This document shows positions 36,735-48,230 of a DNA stretch of 64,000 nucleotides, piece by piece; the first letter of the stretch is position 1; the number at the start of each line of letters is the position of its first letter. The notes below the pieces were generated by a model that was given only the letters and a program-made list of their open reading frames with translations, was not told where the DNA came from and searched no databases. The stretch spans positions 276,974,330 to 277,038,329 of the forward strand of contig NC_061510.1 of NCBI RefSeq assembly GCF_022539505.1, read 5' to 3'. Both the position numbers and the translations under genes were made by a program. This DNA comes from Lolium rigidum. Lineage: Eukaryota > Streptophyta > Magnoliopsida > Poales > Poaceae.

Positions 36735-37345
36735 AAAATGATTTTCGTCCATTCGCATGCTTACATATTGAATTACCGGTGATCTTGTTAATGAGTATAT
36801 GCGTATTACCGAGTTCACGTGCCTTACTTGGTCTAGAAGTTCTACAAGGCTGTGGTTCAAGTGTTTCATGGAGTATATTTGGGAGAACCAAATGTTATCG
36901 ACACTGCATGACTTTTGTCAATCAACGAGTTAAGAAGGTTTTCTGATATGTTTAGAAACATAGGTTGCATGCACTGAAAGTGGAAGAAGTGTCCTTTTTT
37001 GCTTGGCAGGAGCAACATCAAAAACATGTTAATTGATGAGCAGTCATGCTTGAGGTTGTTGCATCACAAGATTTTTTGGAATTGACATTTTTTTCCGGTA
37101 TGGCAGGTTCTCACAATGACATCATCAGGCCTTGGCGCCCTCGAATATTCTCTAGGCTTAACGAAGAAAATACTCAAGATATTGACTATGAGATTAATAG
37201 CAACCCATACAACTGTAGATAATATCTAGTTGATGGGATCTATCCTCGGTGGTTTATATTTGTGAAGACAATCCACAATCCTCAAAAAGAGAAATATCGT
37301 AGGTTTGCGAAATAACAAGAGACTTATAGAAAGGGAGGTGTGCTT
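36735..37345 (+). pseudogene. PIF/Harbinger transposase remnant
   Basis: Translated in shifting frames, the plus strand gives DLVNEYMRITEFTCLTW (about 36780), KFYKAVVQVF with LGEPNVIDTA (about 36836-36910), MLEVVASQDF (about 37047), MAGSHNDIIRPW (about 37100) and YLVDGIYPRWFIFVKTIHNP followed by QKEKYRRFAK (about 37220-37315). These follow the order of the DDE region of plant PIF/Harbinger transposases (plant transposon protein family). In-frame stops and indels make it nonfunctional. The terminal inverted repeats were not found. Confidence 0.75.
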
Positions 37346-37889
37346 CGGTGCGCACCCTCTCCAAACTCGCGACTTATCGCCGAAGGGGTACGGTGGTCCC
37401 GATTTTGTTTTTTTTGTGCTGCCCGCCGAAACCCATATCCAAGCCCAGTGCAAGACTCGTATGGGTATACATGGTCTGGGCGTATCTATACGGACGACCC
37501 CACGTGGGTGGGTCCCACTGCTAAGCTAATCACCGTGATTAGCTCCCATTGCATGCATCGTTTTCATCGGCACTGGAGATCTGATCGAGCTGTTCCACGC
37601 CGTCGCTAGGTTGAACGCAAGCGGTTGTTGCCGGCCCGGCCGTCGGCGGTTGTTGCCGGCACGTCCGTCACCGCCGGTGGTTGTTTCGCATGTCGACGCC
37701 GCCGACCGCGCGCGAAGCCCCCCGCGGATCGACGACCTTGGAAAGGCGCGCCACCGGCTCGGCATCTTCCCCGCTAGGGTTTAAAATTACAGGTACCATG
37801 ACTTCATCTTGTAGCATAGTAAGAGGACGCAATTCTGCCGGTTTTTCAATTCTAATTCTGGTCCAATACTACGGAATATGGAGAACTCT
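37346..37889. other. Spacer between Harbinger remnant and FAR1-like gene
   Basis: GC-rich in 37590-37780 with a short repeated phrase (CGGTTGTTGCCGGC at about 37621 and 37647). It could be the 5' region of the FAR1-like gene. No domain is recognised. Confidence 0.35.
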
Positions 37890-40820
37890 ATATCTGGTAT
37901 GATTGAGGAACAAAACGAGTACGTCGGCTATAATTCCGATGACTGCGAAATGGAGGAAAATTTGCAGACACGAAGCCGAGCTGGAGCGAAGACGAGTTTG
38001 ATGTGAGCCACTATTTTTTGTTTCGATTACCGAGCAGTCCAGACATCATCAAATTATATATGGTTCCTCATGTCATAATTTATGCAGATTGCGTACGATG
38101 AATTTGATAATGTTGACAACCATGACGAACACACGGACGATCAAAATGATGAGAACCATGGTGAACACACGGACAGATCTAAATACTAGTGAGGTATGTG
38201 TAGTGACTCATACGGTGACATAAAATGATGCATGAAATGATGGCAAGCTGTAAAATTTACGGTTACTAAATTTCGAAATGCATTAATAAATTTCAGGCAC
38301 AATTTGACACGCAGACTTGACTACGACTATTACGGTGAATCGACTTGGACACGGGCCACAGCGATGATGTGGAAGGTGCATCGGTTCACGAGGATTCTGT
38401 TGACATGAGCCAGAGTTGTTATCTCTTTTTATCGATCTTATATAGTCGGAACACATAAATTTATAGTTTTAATTAATGCCTACGTTTTCTACTTGCGGGC
38501 GACGCCAGGCGCTAGTCAGCCTGAGAAACCACACAAAGGTAGCAATGGCAATGAATATCCGATAGTGATCGGGATTTATACTCGATGATAAAAGAGATGA
38601 CTTTTATTTACGAAGCAGCGACATATTCTTTCTACAACGAGATATGCTAAAGATTATGGGTTCAGCGTCCGGCTTGACCAGGTTAAGCGGTTTGATGATG
38701 GAGTAATTCGGTTAAGGCGTTTTGTGTGTTCCGGACAGGGCGAGCGTCCCAAAACCAACCGACCACGGAAGGCCGTGTATATAGGCACAGACACGAGTCT
38801 CGCTGCGGCTGCAAGGCACGTTTGGTGGTCAAGTTTGATGGAAGAAGCTGGTTTCCGGGTTGTTGAAGATTTTCGTGACAAACATAACCATGACCCAGCT
38901 GAACCATGTCGGACTCCGTTTCTTCGGTCCCATAGGACGATCAACGACGCGCAGAGATCCGAGATATTATCAATGGGATCCATGGGAATCGGGAAGCACC
39001 TCATTATGAGAAAATTCATTGCGGGCTCCGGTTCATTTGCTGGTGTTGGATTCACAAGAAAGGATTTGTACAACATGTGCTCTAGGGAGAGGAGGAGGCT
39101 GCTTTTCGACGGTGACGCTACCACGGCCATCCGCATTATGTCAAAGAGGAAAAAGAGGGACCCTGAATTTTTCTTTGAATATGACGTTGATGAAAAAGGC
39201 CGTCCGAAGCACATGTTCGGTGTGATTCCCGATCACGTAGGGATTACCAGGACTACGGAGATGTGCTGGTGTTTGATAGCACATACAAGATGAATAAATA
39301 TAAGATGCCATTTGTTCCTTTTGTGGGCTTGAACAACCACCGTAGGACAACGGTTTTTGGGTGTGCCATCCTTTCAAGTGAGAATGAACAAACATATGTT
39401 TGGCTTCTAAAGACTTTCCTCAAAGCGATGTGTCAACGAAGCCAAAGGCGATAATCACGGATGCGGATGCCGCGATGATCGCCGCAATCGGCGAAGTATT
39501 TTCCGGTGTGCCGCATCGCATCTGCAGCTTCCACATTGAAAAAAATATGGAGATGCATCTACCTAACAAGTCACCGAACGAGTTCAGGACTCTTTTGTAT
39601 TACACCACCTCGGAGCAAGTATTTGAGGAGCGATGACATGCATTTTACGAGAAAATGGCAATCCCCAAAAACCAGAACATGGATGAAGAGGATGTACACC
39701 AAGAGGAAACTTTGGGCTGCAGCTTATCTCTCTCAAGGATTCTGGCTGGGTATGAAAAGTAACCAGCGGAGTGAAAGTTTAAACTCTTGTCTGCACCTGC
39801 ACCTAGATGGGGAAATGACAATTGTTGATATGATTATGCACTACGACAACGCAATTGTCCGTCTCCGTGAGAACGAAGCCCACGACGATTGCACGGCTTC
39901 ACAGACTACACCAGTGGCAATTACTAATTTCAGAGAACTAGAGGTTGCTTCGCTGCAAAAATATTCACTCCTGTTGTGTTCTATATTATTCAAGGTGAGC
40001 TTTCAAAGATTGGCGGCATAGAGATCTTAGAAAAAATGCGAGCAGGGAGACTCAAACATCTTCATTGTGGCATGGAGGAATCATGTAAGGACCAGGTTCT
40101 ACGTGGAATATAGACCCAAGGAGGCAGAAATTATAAGGTGCAGCTGTCAAAGGATGATTAGAAAGGGGATCCCTTGCAAGCACATATCGCATGTGTCTGC
40201 ATTTCTTGAAATTTACTGAAATTCCACAATGTTGTGCTCTACGACGATTCACAAAAAATGCCGGAGTTAGGGTTGCCAGTTAAACGCACCGGCTGACATG
40301 TTTGAGTGGGGTTGGTGCAGGGCGAGAGGAGCGGATGAAATACAACGGGATGAATATTAAGGTATCACGGAGCTATGCATATTGCATTAAACAATTCAGA
40401 GGAATATGATCTGCTGAACAGTACCATTGATGGCATAATTTCTAGAAGAGAGGGGTATGCTAAAGGTAAAGCATATGGTCCCCTCAGGTCGGTGCATGAA
40501 AATGAAGATGCTAGTGGACCATGCGATATTGTTGTTGGTGATCCTTTGAAAGTGTCCACTAAGGGTGCACCTAGGCAAGAAGCGCAGAAATCTCCAATGA
40601 CTAAAAATGGAATACCACTAGGACACAAGGAACGCAGGGTGCGAGTGTGCGGGGCATGCCAAGGAGAAGGGCATAACGAAGAAACCCAATATGCATATTT
40701 CATCCGAAGTAAGTTTTTCCGCCATTTTGTTTCATATACTTTAAAAGATTCATATGAGTTGTTGTGTAATTTTATGTACTGTGAACATGTGCGGGAATGT
40801 CTTTGCAGCCGGGAAGGGTA
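37890..40820 (+). pseudogene. FAR1-related / MULE-type transposase gene, frameshifted
   Basis: Likely N-terminal acidic exons read EEQNEYVGYNSDDCEMEE (about 37899) and DEFDNVDNHDEHTDDQ (about 38097). The FAR1 DNA-binding domain follows from about 38607 (EAATYSFYNEIC, YGFSVRL, RLRRFVCSGQGERPKT, RCGCKARLVVKFDG, DKHNHD). The MULE transposase core comes next: YGDVLVFDSTYKMNKYKMPF (about 39257), FGCAILSSENEQTYVWLLKT, KAIITDADAAM (about 39445), RICSFHIEKNM. Then KSNQRSESLNS and a SWIM zinc finger, CSCQRMIRKGIPCKHISH (about 40139). The C-terminus has a CGACQGEGH knuckle with its last Cys replaced. At least four frameshifts and a stop (TGA near 39636) disable it. Relatives FHY3/FAR1 are light-signalling transcription factors. 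A Mutator-like transposase is the alternative reading. Confidence 0.75.
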
Positions 40821-41633
40821 GTTCTTTCATAGTTATCTAAAGAGCGATAAATTTCCTTAATTATGAATGAGACGACTATAGCTTTGTATTTGATGGAGTT
40901 GTTAATGTTTGCAACGTACTTGATGTTTTTATTTTGTACTGATGTTCTTAATTCTCCGGTGTTCTTTTGTAAAAATGGCAAAAGACATTATATATTGTGA
41001 AGTAGGCATTTCCTTATAATCATCATAGCATGCATGTACAAAGATAAAAATAATTGCATACTTTCGATAATGGGAAATAAAATCAATGTTACAAAATTTT
41101 GTAGATAATCTTAACCGAATAAATATTGTTTACAACCGAAGACAATTAAAAATTCAATATTACATGTGTCCGGAAACCTTCTGCGGGAGCAAACCGAACG
41201 AGTCACACTATCAAATTTATATTTTCCTGGTCTTTGCTAGCAATCTCACTTTGTTTTTCACCCTGTCAAGAATGTTGTGTGGTGATAAAACAATGTTTGC
41301 AACTGTACTTTCTCTCGATTCATCGATCGTGGCCTGCCAAAACATTATAAGGTGTTATACACATGGGTTGTTAACATTGTTAAAATTAACCGAGTGCATG
41401 GAACATAGTATAGCCAACCCGAGAAACCGGGCAAGTCATCCGATCTCCGTCCCGATGCTCCATACATTGCAATACCCATAATCCGCATGAATCGCTGGTA
41501 TATAATGTGACAAAATTTAAAAGTGTCCGCATATACAAAACCGACTTTCTTTATGTGTAATGCAATATAGGTACTTACGTATCGGTTTGCTTAGGGATGT
41601 CATAGCTTTTAATAGGCCATTCTTCGACATCAG
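40821..41633. other. Spacer between FAR1-like pseudogene and element A
   Basis: AT-rich with no long frame or recognised repeat. The 5 bp GATAT at 41634-41638 is the target duplication of element A. Confidence 0.5.
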
Positions 41634-41638
41634 GATAT

Positions 41639-42807
41639 TGTTATCACCAGATTTTGGCCAAATCAGGAGGTGGGCCGCAAGTGAGATGGGCTTGAAGGAT
41701 ATACGCGTGGAGGATCTCTGAAGCGGCCTGATACGAAGAAGTTGGGCTAAATTGCCCGTGTATCTGTATTATAGTAGATCGCATCTTAATTTGGAAGTTA
41801 GAGTTTAACCCGAGCACGGTTAGGTGCACGCTCGAATTAGAAAGTCCCTCGGACTATAAATATGTATCTAGGGTTTATGAAATAAACAACAACCAACGTT
41901 CAACACAAACCAATCTCGGCGCATCGCCAACTCCCCGTCTCGAGGGTTTCTTCCGGGTAAGCACCATGCTGCCTAGATCGCATCTTGCGATCTAGGCAGC
42001 ACTACGCGTTTATTCGTCCTCCATGCGTTGCTCGTATCGAAGCCTTTTTGATGGCGAGCAACGTAGTTATCATAGGTGTTTTAGGGTTAGCATTGTTCTT
42101 CGTATCATATGCTATCGTCGTGCAACCCTTAGGCATCTAGCTGCCCTTACGCTCGTCACGGGTGTAAGGGCGGCACCCCGCTTGATCATTATTTAGTAGA
42201 TCCGATCCGTTATGATTGCTCCTTGTTCTTCAAGGATTAGTTTAATATCTGCATTGTTAGGCCTTACAAAGGGTTGGAGGATCCAGCGGCGTGTAGGGTG
42301 GCGTTTGCTAGCCCTAGACAGGACGTTCAGAGGATCAACCTCGTGTTGGTTTTTAGGCCCTGTCTAGGATCGGCTTACGATCACCGTGCACGAGCGCGAG
42401 GCCCAATCACGAGTAGGATGTTCCGATTGTGCGGTGAAAACCCCAAATCGTAGTAGGTCGCTTCAGCTTTATCTTGATCAAGCAGGACCACCATCCGATC
42501 GTACACCTCGTACGTATCATGGGTGGATCGGCTCTTTGAGCCGATTCACGAGACAACCCGAGAGCCGATCGAGGCTCGTATTTAACGTTTACGTGTATGC
42601 CATGCAGGAAACTAAGCGAGGCATCATCTAACACCTTCCTGACCAGGTATAGGTCAGGTGGCACGCCCTTGCGACAGTATCGGACGTGTGACCAGAAGGC
42701 TTTGCGGGCCGTCGCTCGGAGGGACTAGGGCCAGCCGCAGTCCTGGGAGATTCCCGGCTCTACGGTGTTGCCCGTCGCTGCCCGCCGGTGGGTTTCTGAC
42801 CGCAACA
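41639..42807 (+). repeat. 5' LTR of element A
   Basis: Starts TGTTATCACC and ends CCGCAACA. It holds the hairpin ATCGGCTC-TTT-GAGCCGAT (42527-42545) and CTAGATCGCA/TGCGATCTAG (about 41973-41995). Confidence 0.93.
41855..41862 (+). promoter_or_regulatory. TATA box in the element A LTR
   Basis: TATAAATA in the 5' LTR, at the same place in the 3' LTR (48447-48454) and, reversed, in element B (6527-6534). It probably sets the start of the genomic transcript. Confidence 0.6.
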
Positions 42808-42812
42808 CATTC

Positions 42813-42831
42813 TGGCACGCCCGGTGGGACC
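42813..42831 (+). other. Primer-binding-site region of element A
   Basis: TGGCACGCCCGGTGGGACC, five bases inside the LTR and identical to the element B site. Confidence 0.6.
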
Positions 42832-42868
42832 ATCGTCGACATCCACCGCATCGCCATCTACATCTGAG

Positions 42869-45800
42869 ATGGCGGAAGGCACTCCGGTCAAGTACGAGGA
42901 TCTGACTGACGAGATCAAGGCAGTCCTCGAAGCCGACCTCATCGGCTCTTTCCACAGAACCCGCTCCCATGGCATCAGGTGGAAGGGGTTCTCACCTGAA
43001 GGCGCGCTCGATGGAGTGGACCTGTCCTCCCCGTCAGAAGAACGCACCAGGTCGCTGCGTCAGGAGATCAACTTCATGGTGGCTCATTCGCTGCACCGCC
43101 ACTCTGAGAGCCTGGTGAACACTTTGGAGCGTGTCGCTCTGCGCGTGATCCAGGAAATCATGAGCCACCAGTATTCTCCGTCAGGACCAGCTCTGGGGAC
43201 TTACCAAGGAGAGATGCCACTCCAGTCCCGTCCGCCGCTGCCGTTCGCGTTGGCAGCACCAGAAGTGCCGAACTCATCGGCATACGTCGTCTACAAGATT
43301 GGTGGTGATCCTAGTGACTACCAATTCCTACATGAGGCACCCAAGGAGATCCCGCACGGATACACATGCGCATACGTGCCGGACCGCATGAATCGGGCAC
43401 TCTCGAACCGAGGCGCAACGAGCAGGGACTTCGGAACAGCGGGAGGAACGTCGGGGCGGATCTTGAGAAGCGAGACGTGGCTAGCTAAATACGCCACTCC
43501 GACATACCTCCGAGCTCAGCTCCTGCGGTTGGCTCGGAACTGGAAAAGCAAGCATGGCTGGCTAAGTATGCCACCCCGGCGAATCTTCGGGGTTCGACAC
43601 CTTCGGCCATCACCGCGGATCAGATTTGTACAATTCCGAAAGACCGGTTCGGCATGATGCCGAAAAGGAGGACAATCGGCTATACCAAGCCGTACCCCAA
43701 CGAGTACGAATTGATCCCGCTACCACCCAAATATCGGCTCCCCGACTTCACAAAGTTTAGTGGATCGGATGGTTCCGGCTCCATCGAGCATGTGAGCCGA
43801 TATTTGGCACAGCCGGGCACGATCTCGGCATCGGACGAGCTGCGTGTGAGGTTCTTCGCACGGTCCCTCACAGGATCGGCTTTCGGGTGGTACACATCGC
43901 TACCACCGAACTCAATCCGGACTTGGAAGCGATTGGAAGAGCGGTTCCACATACGGTATCACTCAGAGGCTTCCGAGGCTGGTATTGCCGATCTAGCACA
44001 AGTACGACGAAGCGCGGGAAACGAGTGTCGAGTACATCCAGCCGCTTCGGGACCGGTGAGGAACCGATGCTATTCGGTTCACGTAAGTGAAAAAGAAGCG
44101 ATCGAGTTGGCGGTGGTGGGTCTCTCATCATCGATCAAGGACGTGGCCTCCCAAGCGGACTACCCTTCATTGGCGCACATGGTGCGAAGGCGCCGGCATA
44201 TGAACAGGCGCCACCTCGATGTTTACCAGGACAAATTCAAGCGTGCGGTGGTCCCGGTTGAGGCGGACAAGGATGAAGGTGCTCGCTGGAGATCAAGAGG
44301 TAGCAGTGGCTGAATGGACTCGGGCGGCAAGCCCCGTGTCCCGTAAGTGGGTTAAGCCACAAGGCCCTCCAAAAGGGTTCGACTTCGACGTGACCAAAGC
44401 TGAGCAGATTTTCGACCTCTTACTCAAGGAGAAACAGCTAAAGGTACCCGAAGGCCACAAGATCCCCACGGTGCGGGAGCTGAACGGAAAGCCATACTGC
44501 AAGTGGCATAACACGTTCACCCACGCCACTAACGACTGCAGGGTGTGGCGTCAGCAGATCCAAATGGCGATAGAAAAAGGGCGGCTAATTTTCAACCAGT
44601 ACGCCATGAAGGTCGACACACACCCCTTCCCCGCCGTTAATATGGTGGAGTATACTTACCATGGAGGGTGCCAGCCAGATTTCTCGTGCAATATCAACAT
44701 GGTGGGACTTGCGCACCACTCTGGTAAGGACGGAGATGAGGGCAACTGCTCTCATAGCAAAGACACAGAGGAAGCCGCTCCACGCGATCGGCTCCGCCAC
44801 GACGGCAAGCGCTACATCACAGAGGGAGAAGTGAGGAACGTAAGATATCAGCGACCTCTCTACGATCACCTCCTCAACAAGTATGTGGGTCAATACGACC
44901 AACGCCGGCGATACAACGACGATGATGAAAAAGATCGTCTGGCTAGGGACGACAGGAGACGTCGTCGGCATGATCGCGACGAGGAGCGATATGAGCGCCA
45001 CGCCAAAGAAAAGTCGAGGGAGCAAGACGACGTGGATAGGCACTGGGACTGCCCCTTCTTCAGACACTGCTGGGATTCAGGAATGAGCCGATTGCCTACA
45101 ATCGGCAATTGCCCAGAATGTAAACAAAAGAAGAAGGATACAGCTAACGTGTCCGTGTTCAAACGTCTAGGGCCTCTCCCGCCTCGGAACAAGCATGCTG
45201 AGTCCGCTCGGGTGGAAGATCTCGAGGAACTAGAGGACGATGATGAAGAAGAAGACAAGTATCATCGGCCAAGGTGGTGCCCCGATGGGCTCGGCCGTTC
45301 CCAAAAGCGAAGGGTTCAACGACTACGTGGGTTGGAGGAAGGCTGAAAGGTTATACCTGCACACGTTGAGGAAGGCGCGGCCTGATCCGGCCGCTAAAAT
45401 TCAGCGAACCCCGGACGAAGAAGGTCGGCCACAAAGGAAAGAGTGGCGCCCCAGACAAAAGAAAGCCGATGATGAGACATCGGCTGGCACAAACATGGTG
45501 TTCATCCTTCCAACGGAGTTTAGTGCTCCAGGATTAGACGAAGCACCTGTGGCACAACTTGACTGCGGCCCACGACCGGTCATCTTCGAGAAGCCACGAG
45601 AAAGAAGTTACAGGCATCTGAAGGCCCTATACTTGCGAGGATACATCAATGGGCAGCCTGTCAACAAGATGTTGGTGGACACCGGAGCGGCAGTTAACAT
45701 TATGCCATACTCCATGCTACGTCGGTTGGGACGCTCCAGCTCGGATCTGATCAAGACCAATGTAACACTGAGCGATTTCAACGGCCAAGCATCCGACACA

Positions 45801-45980
45801 CAAGGTGTTACGAATGTGGATCCGACCGTAGGAAGGAAAACTGTCCCTACGACGTTCTTTATTGTCGACAGAGAAGAGCTCCTATGCTGTCCTACTAGGG
45901 AGAGATTGGATCCACGCCAACTGTTGCATTCCATCCACGATGCACCAATGCCTAATACGAGTGGGATGGAGATGAAGTAG
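42869..45980 (+). pseudogene. gag-protease of element A (frameshifted)
   Basis: The start is ATG 42869 (MAEGTPVKYEDLTDE), not the upstream in-frame ATG at 42824, because element B shares only this start region as coding text. The first block runs to about 43657. The capsid block (43654-44313) reads PDFTKFSGSDG, SIEHVSRYLAQPGTISASDE and AFGWYTSLPPNSIRTWKRLE. The next (44219-45346) has the Cys-His segment CKWHNTFTHATNDC and a charged region. The last (45240-45980) has the protease motif MLVDTGAAVNIMPYS (about 45670). Neighbouring blocks lie in different frames, so at least three frameshifts separate them. Near 44010-44060 a paired shift garbles about 20 residues. No polymerase follows. Confidence 0.85.
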
Positions 45981-47518
45981 AAGTCGTCCACGCAGATGAT
46001 TCAGCCGAGATTTCAACGAGCTGGCATGAACGTTTGGGAGACATCGGGCCAAGAGCCACTCTCGAGGCATCAATTTGGACGATCGCGAGCGCATCGACGT
46101 GACAAAGGGCGGGGTTAGGTTGGTTTTATCCACCGGCCTGACCGTGTAACAAAGGCAACATCGATGAACGAACGTGGCGATGCCGATCCAGGGGATCGGC
46201 CCCAAGGATTTATGGAGGAACATTGCAAAACCTTCATCGAGCAAGCAACATGGAGGCCGATTCCAGCAATCGGCCAAAATTATCCTCACCATACATTCTG
46301 CCTGGGTCCAACATTTGATCCAACAGGGAATACCTGAAGAGCCGATACCATCAAATCCCTTGAAAGAATCGGCTCGGGGGGCACCTAGGTAGATAAAACA
46401 CGAGGATATGAAGTGGAAGTGTCTTTCAAATGCCCAGCAGCCCAAGATATTCTTTGATGATGGGTATTGAAGTATGGGGGCCGATACATAAATCGGCCGT
46501 AAAAAATTTAAATTTTTTAAGCACGGCCGATGCGCGAGACATCGACTTAAGAGGTACAACCGTTATAGCGTAGCCTCGATGGAGCAAGAAGTGGGTCACG
46601 AAGAGAGACTCTACTGGAAGAACTCCTCAATGGAATGGTTTGGTGGCTCAGATCCTCTCTTCAAGAACCTCCAAATCCCTTTTGCAAGTATTCGTGTCCG
46701 CAATATCAGCTGGGGCAAGTTTGAGGGATCATGACCTTGACCAGTGCCAAGAGCAGCATGGATGTGCAGATCAGGTTAAGGATAGGTTGCATCAAATCCG
46801 CCAAAGGAAAGGAGCCGATCTGACCAGCAAGGCGCAAGAAGTGGACTGAAGAAGCTCGGGGGGCAGCTCACCCTGAAGGTTCTCTGCTCTGGGGAGCCGA
46901 TTTTGTTGAAATCGGCTGGCTCTGCATTATGACTTGGAGGCCAATGGTGGCACATTTGGCTGACTCACTACTTTTCTCGCCTTAACTGAGGCTCGGGGGG
47001 CAGCTTGTCCTGAAGGACCCTTTGCTATAGGAAGCCGATTTGGGTTGAAATCGGCTGGCTCTGCATCTCAACCTTGTTGAGGAATGGTTGCTGCGGGAAA
47101 ACGGAGCAGGAGCCTCTCCTGCAGAAGTAACAGCCCCGCCCTCCGGGTTGATTCAGCAATGGTCCTAGAGCTCTCCCGAAGACAAAGGTTGCCGTTAATA
47201 ATACGCTCAGAGACTGCGGTTTGGACCTGCTCGGTTGGAAGTTGGGGATCTGAGGTCGAGCAAGGTTCACAAGTTACCATTTGAGGAGGTGGCTAAATTG
47301 GTCTATCTCGAAATTTATCGTAAGAGGTCGATGCGTTGCCATCGGCTCATTGAGCGTTGATCAAACTAACAATTCGGCAGAATCAGCACGCAGGGAAATC
47401 GGCAAGATCAAGTTAAGGAAAAGTCTTCTTCATTAATAAGAGAGGATTTTTACAATGAAGAGCCGATTGCTCAAGCAAAAGAAGAGCCGATTGCTCAGGG
47501 GCTACTTATCCTACATTA
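45981..47518 (-). repeat. Noncoding spacer of element A with GCCGAT/ATCGGC pairs and PMD-gene remnants
   Basis: Inverted pairs of GCCGAT and ATCGGC occur at about 46181-46200, 46256-46274, 46480-46496, 46895-46915 and 47033-47055. Around 47030-47130 the minus strand resembles the Pro/Lys-rich middle of the element B antisense gene (MQSQPIST versus MQSQPITPK). The PMD and coiled-coil parts are missing or unrecognisable. Confidence 0.6.
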
Positions 47519-47944
47519 CTAATCCTCGCTAGCATCATCATCGGTGTCGCCGTCGGCGCTACTGCCGGAGAACTCCTCGTCGCTGCTGCCCCAGCCTTCG
47601 GTCGGAGCTTCTTCTTCCTCGTCATCATCATCATCCTCGCTGTCCGCCCAAGCGCGGAAGCGCTTCGTCGGCGGGTACCCAGCGGAAGAGGAGGAATCAT
47701 CTTCCTCCTCCTCCTCTTCTCCTTCCTCGTCATCATCCTCGTCCTCGCTGTCCGCCCACATGCGGGAGCACTTCTTCGGCGGGAGCCTGGCGGAGGGGGA
47801 GGCCTTTGTCTTCTCTACTTCTCCTTCTTTCTCCTCCTTGTCGGAGGGGATGGGGTTCGCCCCGGAGTGGAGGTCGTCCTCATTCTTGTTCTTCGGCGAA
47901 GATTGGAGGGGGAGGCCTGAGGGGGAAGAGGAAGAGGAAGACAT
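47519..47944 (-). CDS. Antisense acidic ORF of element A
   Basis: An unbroken 141-codon frame on the strand opposite to element A starts at 47944 (MSSSSSSPSGLPLQSS) and stops at 47519. A longer version from 48022 is possible, but the serine-rich start is the one shared with element B. The protein is acidic, with two related modules: KKCSRMWADSEDEDDDEE and TKRFRAWADSEDDDDDEEE. The second matches KRFRAW in the element B ORF. It ends in Ser/Asp-rich sequence. It lies about 290 bases from the 3' LTR. The intact frame contrasts with the broken gag in the same element. Function unknown; a chromatin or nuclear role is a guess from composition. Confidence 0.65.
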   Translation of the reverse strand: MSSSSSSPSGLPLQSSPKNKNEDDLHSGANPIPSDKEEKEGEVEKTKASPSARLPPKKCSRMWADSEDEDDDEEGEEEEEEDDSSSSAGYPPTKRFRAWADSEDDDDDEEEEAPTEGWGSSDEEFSGSSADGDTDDDASED

Positions 47945-48230
47945 TGCTACAGGGGAAGAGGGTTTTTTGGGCACTGGTGGATAGAACAGAGCAAGGGGAT
48001 GAAGTGGCGAACCGTTCGGCACAGATAAATAAAGGGGGTGTAGTGGAGATTTAATGCCATGACGGTTCTCGAGGACATGATGCCGAAATTATCAATTCGT
48101 GCAGAGAAGCCCAGGAGGCGAGGCGAAATGATGGAAGATTCTGCGGCAGTTCTGCTCTGCCACGACATGACCCGACGAAAGAAAAGCGTAATGATTTTGG
48201 AAATGTCATTTCCAAAACCAGGGGGGCATG

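Noticed and set aside
45882..46559. 225-codon minus-strand frame in element A
   Set aside because: It overlaps the protease in antisense and has no counterpart reading in element B.
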